Shown here piece by piece: positions 30,379 through 41,264 of a stretch of DNA of 64,000 bases. Positions within the stretch are counted from its first letter, which is position 1, and each line of letters opens with the position of its first letter. A model generated the notes under the pieces. That model was not told the origin of the DNA and did no database searches. It saw only the letters and a program-made list of their open reading frames with translations. This DNA is from Nocardioides kongjuensis (GTDB lineage Bacteria; Actinomycetota; Actinomycetes; Propionibacteriales; Nocardioidaceae), in NCBI RefSeq assembly GCF_013409625.1, contig NZ_JACCBF010000001.1, positions 372,001-436,000 of the forward strand, in the 5' to 3' direction. The position numbers and the translations under genes were made by a program.

Positions 30379-31620
30379 CTAGGGCGTGGCCAGGTCCCAG
30401 ACGTCGACCGGGTCGCCGGCCGCGAGCGGAGCGCCGTCGGCGGGCAGGTCGATCAGCGCGTCGGCACCGGCGAACCAGCCGAGGAAGCCAGAGCCGGGCG
30501 GGCCCCACGGGGCGACCGTGCCGGTGGCCCGGTCGAGCCGGGCACGCCGCAGCTGGCGCTTGCCCCGCAGCGGCTCGAGCGGCTCGGTGAGGGTGGCGCG
30601 GACGACCGTGCGCTGGGGGCGCGGGTGCCCGAAGGCCAGCCGCAGCGCGGGCCGGACGAAGACCTCCCACGAGGTGAGGGCGCTGACCGGGTTGCCGGGC
30701 AGGCACACGACGGGTGTCGTCCGGTGGAGCAGGCCGGAGCCCTGGGGCATCCCGGGCTGCATCGCGACCTTCACGAACTCGACCCCGCGCGGCCCCAGCC
30801 CGTCCTTGACCACCTCGTACGCCCCGGCGCTCACGCCCCCCGAGGTGATCACGAGGTCGACGTCGCCCGCAGCGAGCTCGCCGTCGAGCAGCGCCAGGAA
30901 CGTCGCAACGTCGTCCTCGACCCACAGCTTGCGCACCGCCACCCCGCCCGCCTCCTCGACCGCGGCCGCGAGCAGCGCACCGTTGGCGTCGCGGATCTGG
31001 CCGGATCCCGGCGCGGGGTCCTCGGCCAGCTCGCTGCCCGTCGACACGACGAGGACGCGCGGGCGCCGTCGTACGACGACCTCGCGGACGCCGAACGCCG
31101 CCAGCACCCCGACCTGCGCCGGCCCGAGCGTGCAGCCCGCCGCCAGGACCTCCTGGCCCTGCGCCACGTCGGAGCCGGCCGTGCGCACGAAGCTGCCGAC
31201 CGCGCGGGCCTCGCGGATCTCGACGGTGTCGGTGCCGCCGTCGGTCACCTCGACCTCGACGACCGCGTCGGCGCCCGCTGGGACGGCGGCGCCGGTCATG
31301 ATCCGCCGGGCCGTCCCGGGCGCCAGCTCGCCCACCGGCGCACCGGCGGGGATGTCCTCGCCGACGCTGAGCCTGACGGGGGAGTCCGGGGTGGCTCCCG
31401 CGACGTCGGCCGCGCGCACGGCGTACCCGTCCATCCCGGAGTTGTCGAACGCCGGCAGCGGCTCCGGCGCCGCCACGGCCTCGCCCAGGACGCGACCCCG
31501 TGCCTGCTCGAGCGGGACCGTCTCGGTCGGCCACGGCCGGTCCGGGCCGTGGCCGGCGGCGAGGAGGGCGGCGACGTGACGCTGGTGCTCGGGGACCGGG
31601 CGGAGAGGTGCGGTAGTCAT
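30379..31620 (-). CDS. moeA: Molybdopterin molybdotransferase MoeA
   Basis: 413 residues. Layout MoeA domains: AFDNSGMDGYAVRA, RIMTGAAVPAGADAVV, the MPT-binding ITSGGVSAGAYEVVKDGL and PGNPVSALTSWEVFVRPAL, with C-terminal domain IV. It inserts molybdate into adenylylated molybdopterin. The ATG is supported by TAGGCT ending seven bases upstream (leaderless). It is unrelated to the flanking glycogen genes, but a Moco enzyme gene lies at 58.9 kb. Confidence 0.95.
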   Translation of the reverse strand: MTTAPLRPVPEHQRHVAALLAAGHGPDRPWPTETVPLEQARGRVLGEAVAAPEPLPAFDNSGMDGYAVRAADVAGATPDSPVRLSVGEDIPAGAPVGELAPGTARRIMTGAAVPAGADAVVEVEVTDGGTDTVEIREARAVGSFVRTAGSDVAQGQEVLAAGCTLGPAQVGVLAAFGVREVVVRRRPRVLVVSTGSELAEDPAPGSGQIRDANGALLAAAVEEAGGVAVRKLWVEDDVATFLALLDGELAAGDVDLVITSGGVSAGAYEVVKDGLGPRGVEFVKVAMQPGMPQGSGLLHRTTPVVCLPGNPVSALTSWEVFVRPALRLAFGHPRPQRTVVRATLTEPLEPLRGKRQLRRARLDRATGTVAPWGPPGSGFLGWFAGADALIDLPADGAPLAAGDPVDVWDLATP

Positions 31621-31779
31621 CGGCGCCAGCCTAGGCGCAGACGCCGCCGGGAGAATTGCGACGGGCGAGGCAGCCCCCATGACTCCACCCCGCCCGTCGG
31701 TACCACCCCAACGGCCCGGGGTGCGTCCGCGTTACGCGGAACCCGGTGTCACATCTACCGATCACCTCGCGGACGCGTA

Positions 31780-31809
31780 TTGGATCGTTCAAGTGCGATT
31801 GGCTACCGT
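31780..31809 (+). promoter_or_regulatory. glgP promoter, leaderless
   Basis: TTGGAT (31780-31785), an 18-base spacer and TACCGT (31804-31809), ending six bases before the glgP ATG. Transcription would start at or beside the A of the ATG. No ribosome-binding site is present, consistent with a leaderless mRNA. Confidence 0.55.
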
Positions 31810-31815
31810 CGGTCC

Positions 31816-34401
31816 ATGCGTGCGATCCGGAGGTTCACGGTCCGCCCCGTCCTGCCCGACGCGCTCGCCTCGCTGGGTGAGCTCGCGGCCAACCTGCGCT
31901 GGTCCTGGCACCCGCCGACCCAGGCGTTGTTCGAGACGATCGACGCCGGGCTCTGGCAGGAGTCGGGCCACGACCCGCTGCGGATGCTCGGCGAGGTCAG
32001 TGCGGAGCGGTGGGCCGAGCTGGTGGCCGACGACGACTACGTCCGACGGGTGGCGCACGCCCGCGCCGACCTGGCGTCGTACCTCTCCGAGGACCGCTGG
32101 TACCAGCGCGCCCGCGCAGCCGAGCCCGACCGCACCTGGCCGACCTCGATCGCCTACTTCTCGCCGGAGTACGGCATCACCGCGGTGCTGCCGCAGTACT
32201 CCGGTGGCCTGGGCATCCTCGCCGGCGACCACCTCAAGGCCGCCAGCGACCTCGGCGTGCCGATCGTCGGCGTCGGCCTGCTCTACCGCCACGGCTACTT
32301 CAAGCAGGCGCTCTCGCGCGACGGCTGGCAGCAGGAGAGCTACCCGGTCCTCGACCCCGACGAGCTGCCCCTGTCGCTGCTCCACGAGCACGACGGCAGC
32401 CGTACGACGATCGCGATCCGGATGCCCGACGGCCCGGACCTGCTCGCCCGGGTCTTCGTGGCCAGCGTCGGCCGGGTGCCGCTGCTGCTGCTCGACACCG
32501 ACGTCGAGGAGAACCCCGAGGCCTACCGGCTCGTCACCGACCGGCTCTACGGCGGCAACACCGAGCACCGCCTGCGCCAGGAGCTGCTCCTGGGCGTCGG
32601 CGGCGTGCGCGCCCTGCGCGCGTACTCCCGGATCACCGGCGCCCCGGCGCCCGAGGTCTTCCACACCAACGAGGGCCATGCCGGCTTCCTCGGGGTGGAG
32701 CGGATCCGCGAGCTGACCGCGGAGAGCGACGTCGACTTCGCCACGGCGCTGGAGGCCGGCCGGGCGTCGACGGTGTTCACCACGCACACCCCGGTGCCGG
32801 CGGGCATCGACCGCTTCCCGCGCACGCTGGTCGAGCAGTACCTCGGCGAGCACGGTGCGACCCCCGGCGTACCCGTCGACCAGGTCCTCGCGCTCGGCGC
32901 CGAGGACTACGACGGCGGCGACCCCGGGGTGTTCAACATGGCGGTGATGGGCTTCCGGCTCGCGCAGCGCGCCAACGGCGTCTCGCAGCTGCACGGCCAC
33001 GTCAGCCGCGGCATGTTCAACGGGCTGTGGCCCGCGTTCGACGAGGCCGAGGTGCCGATCACCTCGATCACCAACGGCGTGCACGCGCCGACCTGGGTCG
33101 CGCCCGAGGTCGTCGCACTCGCCGAGGCGCAGGGCGCCGACTACCACGGCGACGACACGGGCGCGTTCTGGGCGGCCTTCGACAAGGTGCCCGGTCCCGA
33201 CGTGTGGCGCACCAAGCGTGCGCTGCGTGAGCGGCTCGTCGACGACGCCCGCCGCCGGCTGCGCAAGTCGTGGGAGAAGCGTGGTGCCTCGCCGGCCGAG
33301 CTCGGGTGGATCGACGACGCGCTCGACCCCGACGTGCTGACGATCGGCTTCGCGCGCCGGGTGCCGTCGTACAAGCGACTCACGCTGATGCTGCGCGACC
33401 CCGACCGCCTCAAGGCCCTGCTGCTGCACCCCGAGCGCCCGGTCCAGCTGGTGGTCGCCGGCAAGGCGCACCCCGCCGACGACGGCGGCAAGCGGCTGAT
33501 CCAGGAGCTGGTCCGCTTCGCCGACGCCGAGGACGTCCGGCACCGGATCGTGTTCCTCCCCAACTACGACATCGCGCTCGCGCAGCCGCTCTACCCCGGT
33601 TGCGACGTGTGGCTCAACAACCCGCTGCGCCCCTACGAGGCCTGCGGCACCTCGGGCATGAAGGCCGCGCTCAACGGAGGCCTCAACCTGTCGATCCTCG
33701 ACGGGTGGTGGGACGAGTGGTACGAGCCGGAGTTCGGCTGGCCGATCCCGTCCGCCGACGGGCTCGAGGACTACTCCGACCAGCGCGACGACCTCGAGGC
33801 TGCCGCCCTCTACGACCTGATCGAGAACGAGGTCGCGCCGCGGTTCTACGACCACGACCACGAGGGCGTGCCCGCGGGCTGGGTCGAGATGCTGCGCCAC
33901 ACCTGGGCCAACCTCGGCCCCAAGGTGCTCGCCACCCGGATGGTCCGCGACTACGTCGAGAAGCTCTACGCGCCTGCCGCCCACAACGCCCGTGCGCTCG
34001 CCGCCGTCGAGAACGGCGCCCGCGACCTGGCGCAGTGGAAGGCGCACGTCCGCGGCGCCTGGCCCGGCGTCCGGGTCGAGCACGTCGAGGCCGAGGGCAT
34101 CGGCGACGTCGCCGAGGTCGGCGCCGTCCTCCACGTCCGCTCCTACGTCGCGCTGGGCGAGCTCTCCCCGCAGGACGTCGAGGTGCAGCTGGTCCACGGC
34201 CGCGTCGACGCCGAGGACGACATCGTCGCCGCGTCCGTCGTACCCCTCAGGCTCGTCGAGTCCTACGACGGCGGCCGCCACCGCTTCGACGGGGAGGTCG
34301 CCCTCGGCCGCTCCGGCCCGTTCGGCTACACCGTCCGGGTGCTCCCGGCCAACCCCCTGCTCGTCGCACCCGCCGAGCTCGGTGTGGTCGCCCTGGCCTG
34401 A
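31816..34401 (+). CDS. glgP: Alpha-glucan (glycogen/maltodextrin) phosphorylase
   Basis: 861 residues, the long actinobacterial phosphorylase type. The PLP-lysine region is TSGMKAALNGGLNLSILDGWW near 615-635; YSGGLGILAGDHLKAASD and FHTNEGHAGFLG are also conserved. It releases glucose-1-phosphate from glycogen ends. The frame stays open 2 kb upstream, but the true start is the ATG right after a promoter-like sequence. It converges with glgX across a repeat cluster, so degradation genes face each other while synthesis genes lie on the minus strand. Confidence 0.95.
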   Translation: MRAIRRFTVRPVLPDALASLGELAANLRWSWHPPTQALFETIDAGLWQESGHDPLRMLGEVSAERWAELVADDDYVRRVAHARADLASYLSEDRWYQRARAAEPDRTWPTSIAYFSPEYGITAVLPQYSGGLGILAGDHLKAASDLGVPIVGVGLLYRHGYFKQALSRDGWQQESYPVLDPDELPLSLLHEHDGSRTTIAIRMPDGPDLLARVFVASVGRVPLLLLDTDVEENPEAYRLVTDRLYGGNTEHRLRQELLLGVGGVRALRAYSRITGAPAPEVFHTNEGHAGFLGVERIRELTAESDVDFATALEAGRASTVFTTHTPVPAGIDRFPRTLVEQYLGEHGATPGVPVDQVLALGAEDYDGGDPGVFNMAVMGFRLAQRANGVSQLHGHVSRGMFNGLWPAFDEAEVPITSITNGVHAPTWVAPEVVALAEAQGADYHGDDTGAFWAAFDKVPGPDVWRTKRALRERLVDDARRRLRKSWEKRGASPAELGWIDDALDPDVLTIGFARRVPSYKRLTLMLRDPDRLKALLLHPERPVQLVVAGKAHPADDGGKRLIQELVRFADAEDVRHRIVFLPNYDIALAQPLYPGCDVWLNNPLRPYEACGTSGMKAALNGGLNLSILDGWWDEWYEPEFGWPIPSADGLEDYSDQRDDLEAAALYDLIENEVAPRFYDHDHEGVPAGWVEMLRHTWANLGPKVLATRMVRDYVEKLYAPAAHNARALAAVENGARDLAQWKAHVRGAWPGVRVEHVEAEGIGDVAEVGAVLHVRSYVALGELSPQDVEVQLVHGRVDAEDDIVAASVVPLRLVESYDGGRHRFDGEVALGRSGPFGYTVRVLPANPLLVAPAELGVVALA

Positions 34402-34431
34402 CCGACCCGGCCCGAACTGGCCTCGAACATC

Positions 34432-34485
34432 CGCCGACCCGGCAGAAAGTGGCATGACGATGAGCCACTTTCTGCCGGGTCGGCG
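34432..34485. terminator. Perfect 22-bp inverted repeat between glgP and glgX
   Basis: Arms 34432-34453 and 34464-34485 are perfectly complementary over 22 bases, with a 10-base loop. It lies 30 bases after the glgP stop and 62 bases beyond the glgX stop, so it could terminate both convergent genes. The arms are copies of the repeat at 34496 and 34528. Confidence 0.7.
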
Positions 34486-34547
34486 TGATTTCCGCGCACT
34501 TTCCTGCCGGGTCGGCGCACGACGGGAGCCACTTTCTGCCGGGTCGG
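34432..34547. repeat. Four copies of a 20-22 base intergenic repeat
   Basis: Core GCCACTTTCTGCCGGGTCGG occurs at 34464-34483 and 34528-34547 exactly, at 34434-34453 as the exact reverse complement, and at 34496-34515 with two differences. The last copy ends on the base before the glgX stop codon. Purpose unknown: terminator, REP-like element or RNA-processing site. Confidence 0.85.
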
Positions 34548-36647
<2,100 letters not shown>

Positions 36648-36784
36648 TGTGCCTGCGCCCCGGTGCGGCACGCCCAAAGGAAGGGTTCAGGTGACCGCGC
36701 CGGTCCCGACGCGGCAGAATGCGGACGGGGACGGGGTCCCAACCTCACAACGAGGCCCCAGTACGTCGTGACGAGAGGGAGCAG

Positions 36785-37570
36785 ATGACTGCGGAGTTCG
36801 TGCGCCTGGAGGTTGCCGACGGTGTCGGGACCATCCGGCTCGACCGGGCCAAGGCGATGAACGCGATCAGCATCCAGGTCCAAGACGAGCTGGCTCTCGC
36901 TGCCGCCGAGGCGACCGACCGCAGCGACGTGCGGGCCGTCGTCGTGTGGGGTGGCGAGAAGGTGTTCGCCGCCGGCAACGACGTCAAGGAGATGGCCGAC
37001 ATGTCCTACACGGACATGGTCGACCGCGTGCAGAAGCTGCAGGACGCCGTCAACGCGGTGGCCCGGATCCCCAAGCCCGTCGTGGCGGCGGTCAACGGCT
37101 ACGCCCTCGGCGGCGGCTGCGAGCTCGCGCTCGCTGCCGACGTGCGCTTCGCCGCCGACAACGCCGTGCTCGGCCAGCCCGAGGTCCTCCTCGGCATCAT
37201 CCCGGGCGCCGGCGGAACCCAGCGGCTGCCCCGCCTGGTCGGGCCCAGCAAGGCCAAGGACCTGCTCTACACCGGCCGGTTCGTGAAGGCCGAGGAGGCG
37301 CTCGCGATCGGCCTGGTCGACCGCGTCGTCCCCGCCGCCGAGGTGTACGCCGAGGCTGTCGCCTGGGCGTCGCGGTTCGCCACCGCGGCGCCGTACGCGC
37401 TCCGGGCGATCAAGGAGACGGTCGACCGTGGCCTCGAGGTCGACATCGAGACGGGCCTGCAGGTCGAGCGGCACAGCTTCGCCGCGATCTTCGCGACCGG
37501 CGACAGCCGCACCGGCATGCAGTCCTTCATCGAGAACGGCCCGGGCAAGGCCACCTTCGAGGGACGGTGA
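36785..37570 (+). CDS. Enoyl-CoA hydratase
   Basis: 261 residues of the crotonase fold. Oxyanion-hole segments FAAGNDVKEMADM and NGYALGGGCELALAADVR; catalytic Glu positions in EVLLGIIPGAGGTQRL, matching the two-glutamate hydratases. It hydrates trans-2-enoyl-CoA to 3-hydroxyacyl-CoA in beta-oxidation. GAGAGGGAG precedes the ATG. It overlaps the next small gene by GTGA and lies upstream of etfBA, which serves acyl-CoA dehydrogenases. Confidence 0.93.
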   Translation: MTAEFVRLEVADGVGTIRLDRAKAMNAISIQVQDELALAAAEATDRSDVRAVVVWGGEKVFAAGNDVKEMADMSYTDMVDRVQKLQDAVNAVARIPKPVVAAVNGYALGGGCELALAADVRFAADNAVLGQPEVLLGIIPGAGGTQRLPRLVGPSKAKDLLYTGRFVKAEEALAIGLVDRVVPAAEVYAEAVAWASRFATAAPYALRAIKETVDRGLEVDIETGLQVERHSFAAIFATGDSRTGMQSFIENGPGKATFEGR

Positions 37571-37965
37571 CGCCGGTGAGCAGCAGCGACGACAAGTTCA
37601 CCGCGGCCGACGACGCCGCCGTCGACCGCGGCCGCACGACGCCCGGCGCGAGCCGCTCGCTCACCGCCGCACGGGTGCGCGACAACATCGCCCGCGTCGT
37701 GTGGGTCGTCTGCATGGCTCTCGCGCTGGTCCTGGCGGTCGCCGCGTTCACCTACGCGCTCGAGGCCAACCAGGACAACGGCCTGGTCAAGCTCGTCCGC
37801 GACCTGGCCGACACCTTCGACCTCAGCGTCTTCGACCTCGACAACCCGGTGAAGGCCTTCACGGGCAAGAACGCCGTGGTCAAGACCGCGCTGTTCAACT
37901 ACGGCCTCGCCTCGGTGGTCTACCTCGTCATCGGCCGGGTCCTCGAGCGCATCATCCGCCCCTGA
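37567..37965 (+). CDS. Small membrane protein, unknown function
   Basis: 132 residues from GTG overlapping the hydratase stop (GTGA); a GTG at 37576 is an alternative. Hydrophilic N-terminal 45 residues, one transmembrane helix (VVWVVCMALALVLAVAAFTYA), an acidic extracytoplasmic loop (LADTFDLSVFDLDNP), and a second helix (LFNYGLASVVYLVIGRVL). No recognised domain. Similar two-helix proteins are common near actinobacterial lipid genes, but no function can be given. Confidence 0.75.
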   Translation: MTPVSSSDDKFTAADDAAVDRGRTTPGASRSLTAARVRDNIARVVWVVCMALALVLAVAAFTYALEANQDNGLVKLVRDLADTFDLSVFDLDNPVKAFTGKNAVVKTALFNYGLASVVYLVIGRVLERIIRP

Positions 37966-38016
37966 CACGGGCTCGCCCCGGCCCGGCTCCCTGTGGTGGA
38001 CGCCACGTGGACGAGG

Positions 38017-38046
38017 TTCCCGTCGTTGGTGACCGGGCGGTAGCCT
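38017..38046 (+). promoter_or_regulatory. Candidate etfBA promoter
   Basis: TTCCCG (38017-38022), 18-base spacer and TAGCCT (38041-38046), giving a leader of roughly 90 bases before etfB. Only a moderate match to consensus. Confidence 0.35.
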
Positions 38047-38140
38047 GCGAGACGCTGTCCTCAGCGGACCAGAGCTGTTCCCTGCCCGACCACGCGGCAG
38101 GGCTCACGTTGCACAGGAAGGGGCCGGTCCGGCCACAACC

Positions 38141-38941
38141 ATGACTCTCTCCAACATTGTCGTCCTTGTGAAGTACGTCCCCGACGCCACGGGTGACCGG
38201 AAGTTCGAGGCGGACAACACTGTCGACCGCGTCGGCGTCGACGGTCTCCTCTCCGAGCTCGACGAGTACGCCGTCGAGCAGGCTCTCCAGATCAAGGAGA
38301 AGCGCGCCGACGAGGAGATCACCGTCACCGCGCTGACCGTGGGTCCGGCCGAGGCCGAGGCCGCCGTCCGCAAGGCGCTGCAGATGGGTGCCGACAAGGC
38401 CGTCCACGTGCAGGACGACGCGATCGCCGGCTCGGATGCCGTCGCGACCTCGCTGGTGCTCGCCAAGGCGATCGAGAAGATCGGTGTCCCGGAGCTCGTC
38501 GTCGGTGGCCTCGCGTCCACCGACGGTGGCCTGAGCGTCGTCCCGGCGATGCTCGCCGAGCGCCTCGGCCTGCCGCAGGTCACCCTCGCGGCCGTCGTCG
38601 AGACCCAGGGCGACCAGGTCCGCATCAAGCGTGACGGCGACACCGCCACCGAGGTCGTCGGCGGCACCCTCCCGCTGGTCCTCTCGGTCACCGACCAGTC
38701 GGGCGAGGCGCGCTACCCGTCCTTCAAGGGCATCATGGCCGCGAAGAAGAAGCCGCTGGAGTCGCTCACCCTCGCCGACATCGGCGTGGACGCCTCCGAG
38801 GTCGGCCTCGACGCCGCGTGGACCAAGGTCGACAACGTGACCGCCCGTCCCGCGCGCACCGCCGGCGAGATCGTCAAGGACGAGGACGGCTCGGGCGCCA
38901 CGGCGCTGGTCGAGTTCCTCGCGTCGAAGAAGTTCATCTGA
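38141..38941 (+). CDS. etfB: Electron transfer flavoprotein beta subunit
   Basis: 266 residues. VLVKYVPDATGDRKFEAD start, AMP-binding core with VGPAEAEAAVRKALQMGAD and VVGGLASTDGGLSVVPAMLAERLGLPQVT, typical of EtfB. With EtfA it carries electrons from acyl-CoA dehydrogenases to ETF:quinone oxidoreductase. It is 12 bases upstream of etfA. Expected partner for the dehydrogenases in this window. Confidence 0.97.
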   Translation: MTLSNIVVLVKYVPDATGDRKFEADNTVDRVGVDGLLSELDEYAVEQALQIKEKRADEEITVTALTVGPAEAEAAVRKALQMGADKAVHVQDDAIAGSDAVATSLVLAKAIEKIGVPELVVGGLASTDGGLSVVPAMLAERLGLPQVTLAAVVETQGDQVRIKRDGDTATEVVGGTLPLVLSVTDQSGEARYPSFKGIMAAKKKPLESLTLADIGVDASEVGLDAAWTKVDNVTARPARTAGEIVKDEDGSGATALVEFLASKKFI

Positions 38942-38953
38942 GGAGCCTGATCC

Positions 38954-39916
38954 ATGTCTGAAGTTCTCGTTCTGGTCGACCACGTCGACGGCGCGGTCCG
39001 CAAGCCCACCTACGAGCTGCTGGCGATCGCCAAGCGCATCGGTTCCCCCTCGGCCGTCTTCATCGGCGGTGCCGACAAGGCCGCCGCCGCGGCCGACGCG
39101 GTCAAGGCGTACGGCGCCGACAAGGTCTACGTCGTCGACGACGCCGAGATCAAGGGCTACCTCGTGGCCCCCAAGGCCGAGGTGCTGCAGCAGCTCGCCG
39201 AGAAGACCTCGCCGGCCGCGATCCTGATCCCGGCCTCGGCCGAGGGCAAGGAGATCGCCGGCCGTCTCGCGATCAAGCTCTCCTCGGGCCTGATCACCGA
39301 CGCCGTCGACGTCCAGGTGAACGGTGGCGAGATCGTCACCACCCAGTCGGTGTTCGCCGGCAACTTCACCGTCGACGCCAAGGTCGTCAAGGGCACGCCG
39401 ATCATCGCGGTCAAGCCCAACGCCGCCGCCCCCGAGGAGGGCGCGGGCGCCGGTGCCGTCGAGCAGTTCGCCGCCACGATCTCCGACGGTGCCAAGACCG
39501 CGCAGATCGTCGCCTCGCAGCCGCGCCAGGCCACCGGTCGTCCCGAGCTCACCGAGGCCGCGATCGTGGTCTCCGGTGGTCGTGGCACCGGCGGTGACTT
39601 CACCGCGGTCGAGGGCCTCGCCGACGCGCTCGGTGCCGCCGTGGGTGCCTCGCGTGCCGCCGTCGACTCGGGCTGGAAGCCGCACACCTTCCAGGTCGGC
39701 CAGACCGGCAAGGTCGTCTCGCCGCAGCTGTACGTCGCCAACGGCATCTCCGGTGCGATCCAGCACCGCGCCGGCATGCAGACCTCGAAGACCATCGTGG
39801 CCGTCAACAAGGACGAGGAGGCGCCGATCTTCGAGCTCGTCGACTTCGGCGTCGTGGGTGACCTCCACACCGTCCTCCCGGCCGTGACCGCGGAGATCGA
39901 GAAGCGCAAGGGCTGA
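38954..39916 (+). CDS. etfA: Electron transfer flavoprotein alpha subunit
   Basis: 320 residues. N-terminal domain, then the C-terminal FAD-binding domain with VVSGGRGTGGDFTAVEGLA, SRAAVDSGW, QVGQTGKVVSPQLYVANGISGAIQH and VAVNKDEEAPIFELVDFGVVGD. GAGGAG lies upstream of the ATG. Forms the heterodimer with the etfB product. Confidence 0.97.
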   Translation: MSEVLVLVDHVDGAVRKPTYELLAIAKRIGSPSAVFIGGADKAAAAADAVKAYGADKVYVVDDAEIKGYLVAPKAEVLQQLAEKTSPAAILIPASAEGKEIAGRLAIKLSSGLITDAVDVQVNGGEIVTTQSVFAGNFTVDAKVVKGTPIIAVKPNAAAPEEGAGAGAVEQFAATISDGAKTAQIVASQPRQATGRPELTEAAIVVSGGRGTGGDFTAVEGLADALGAAVGASRAAVDSGWKPHTFQVGQTGKVVSPQLYVANGISGAIQHRAGMQTSKTIVAVNKDEEAPIFELVDFGVVGDLHTVLPAVTAEIEKRKG

Positions 39917-39935
39917 GCCAGCCGCTCACCCGGCC

Positions 39936-39967
39936 GCGGGACGTCGTACTCCGGTACGGCGTCCCGC
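39936..39967 (+). terminator. Hairpin after etfA
   Basis: Stem of 14 pairs including one G-T: 39936-39949 with 39954-39967, four-base loop, 19 bases after the etfA stop. No T-run follows. Probably terminates etfBA. Confidence 0.75.
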
Positions 39968-39985
39968 GCTGCATTTGCCGCGGCT

Positions 39986-40014
39986 TTGATCGATTAAATC
40001 CAGTGGCTTAGTGT
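39986..40014 (+). promoter_or_regulatory. Promoter of PLD-like gene, leaderless
   Basis: TTGATC (39986-39991), 17-base spacer and TAGTGT (40009-40014), then seven bases to the GTG start. The A+T content is clearly higher than its surroundings. Confidence 0.6.
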
Positions 40015-40021
40015 TCTTCGC

Positions 40022-41245
40022 GTGAAGACCGTCGCCGCCCTGCTCCTGGTGCTCGCCACCCTGCTCGTCGCTCCCGCCCCGGCCGCGACTGCCGACGACA
40101 CCTGGCTGCCCACGACGGGGCCGACCTTCAACAACCCGATGGGCGGGTACAAGGCGCGCACCAAGGTGGTCCGGCGCGTGCACGCCGCGATCCGGCACGC
40201 CCCGGCGGGATCGACGATCCGGATCGCGACCTACAACATCGACCGCAACGACACCGCCCGGCTGCTGCTCAAGGCGCACAGGCGCGGCGTGCACGTGCAG
40301 ATCGTCGTCAACGACAACATCATCGGGAAGACCATCCGGGGGCTCCAGGCGCGCCTGGGAGGCAACCGCAAGTCGGACAGCTTCCTCTACATCTGCACGA
40401 GCGCGTGCCGCAACGGCTCCCGCACCGGCAACCTGCACATGAAGGTCTACTCCTTCAGCGAGACCGGGGCCGCCCATGCCGTCGTGATCAGCAGCTCCAG
40501 CAACCTCGGGTACGGCGCCGCGGCCGGCCAGTGGAACGACGCGCTCACCGTCAGCGGCGACGACGCCCTCTTCGCCGCCTGGACCCAGGTGTTCGAGCAG
40601 CTGAAGCGGGACCGGACCGCTAAGCCTCGCCACCTGGAGTACTCCAGCGAGACCGTGGGTGCCGACTTCCAGCGCGTCCGCGTCGCGCGGGCGGCCACCG
40701 GCGACCCGCAGCTCCAGCGGCTGCGCCGCGTCGACTGCGCGGCACCCGGCGGCCTCGGTGACGGCCAGGGGCACAGCGTGGTGCGGGTGAACATGTACGC
40801 CTGGTACGCCGGCCGCGGCGAGGCCCTGGCCCGCGAGCTCGCCTCGATGCGCGCCGAGGGCTGCGACATCGCCGTCGTCGGCTCGGTGGTCAGCGGGCCG
40901 GTGGTGAGGATCCTGCAGAAGGCCGGCATCCCGGTCCGGATCGCCGACTGGGACTGGGGCGAGAAGCTCTCGACCGCCGGCGACGAGATCGTCTTCGGCG
41001 CGCGCTGCTACTCGCACCTCAAGTACGTCACGGTCGACGGCACCTTCCGCGGAGCCGCCACCCACGTGGTCTGGACCGGCTCCGAGAACTGGTCGCCGCC
41101 CGGGCTGAGCAGCGACGAGGTCACCTTCGAGGTGCACGACCCGGCGGTCGTGGCGGCCTACGACGCCCAGTGGCAGAAGATGTTCGCCAGCACCCGGATC
41201 ACCCACAAGCCCGGCATCCAGCCCAAGAGCCGCCCCTGCGCCTGA
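40022..41245 (+). CDS. Secreted phospholipase D-like protein
   Basis: 407 residues with a Sec signal peptide (cleavage after APAATA). Two PLD half-domains: first HMKVYSFS at 139-146, followed by SSSSNLG; second HLKYVTVD at 332-339, followed by [10 protein letters not shown]. The second HxKxxxxD motif is complete, but in the first the Asp is Ser146. Family members hydrolyse or transfer phosphodiester bonds at the cell surface. With one degenerate motif, activity is uncertain. The GTG start is supported by a leaderless promoter. Confidence 0.85.
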   Translation: MKTVAALLLVLATLLVAPAPAATADDTWLPTTGPTFNNPMGGYKARTKVVRRVHAAIRHAPAGSTIRIATYNIDRNDTARLLLKAHRRGVHVQIVVNDNIIGKTIRGLQARLGGNRKSDSFLYICTSACRNGSRTGNLHMKVYSFSETGAAHAVVISSSSNLGYGAAAGQWNDALTVSGDDALFAAWTQVFEQLKRDRTAKPRHLEYSSETVGADFQRVRVARAATGDPQLQRLRRVDCAAPGGLGDGQGHSVVRVNMYAWYAGRGEALARELASMRAEGCDIAVVGSVVSGPVVRILQKAGIPVRIADWDWGEKLSTAGDEIVFGARCYSHLKYVTVDGTFRGAATHVVWTGSENWSPPGLSSDEVTFEVHDPAVVAAYDAQWQKMFASTRITHKPGIQPKSRPCA

Positions 41246-41264
41246 CGCTCCTATCCTTGGTGTC

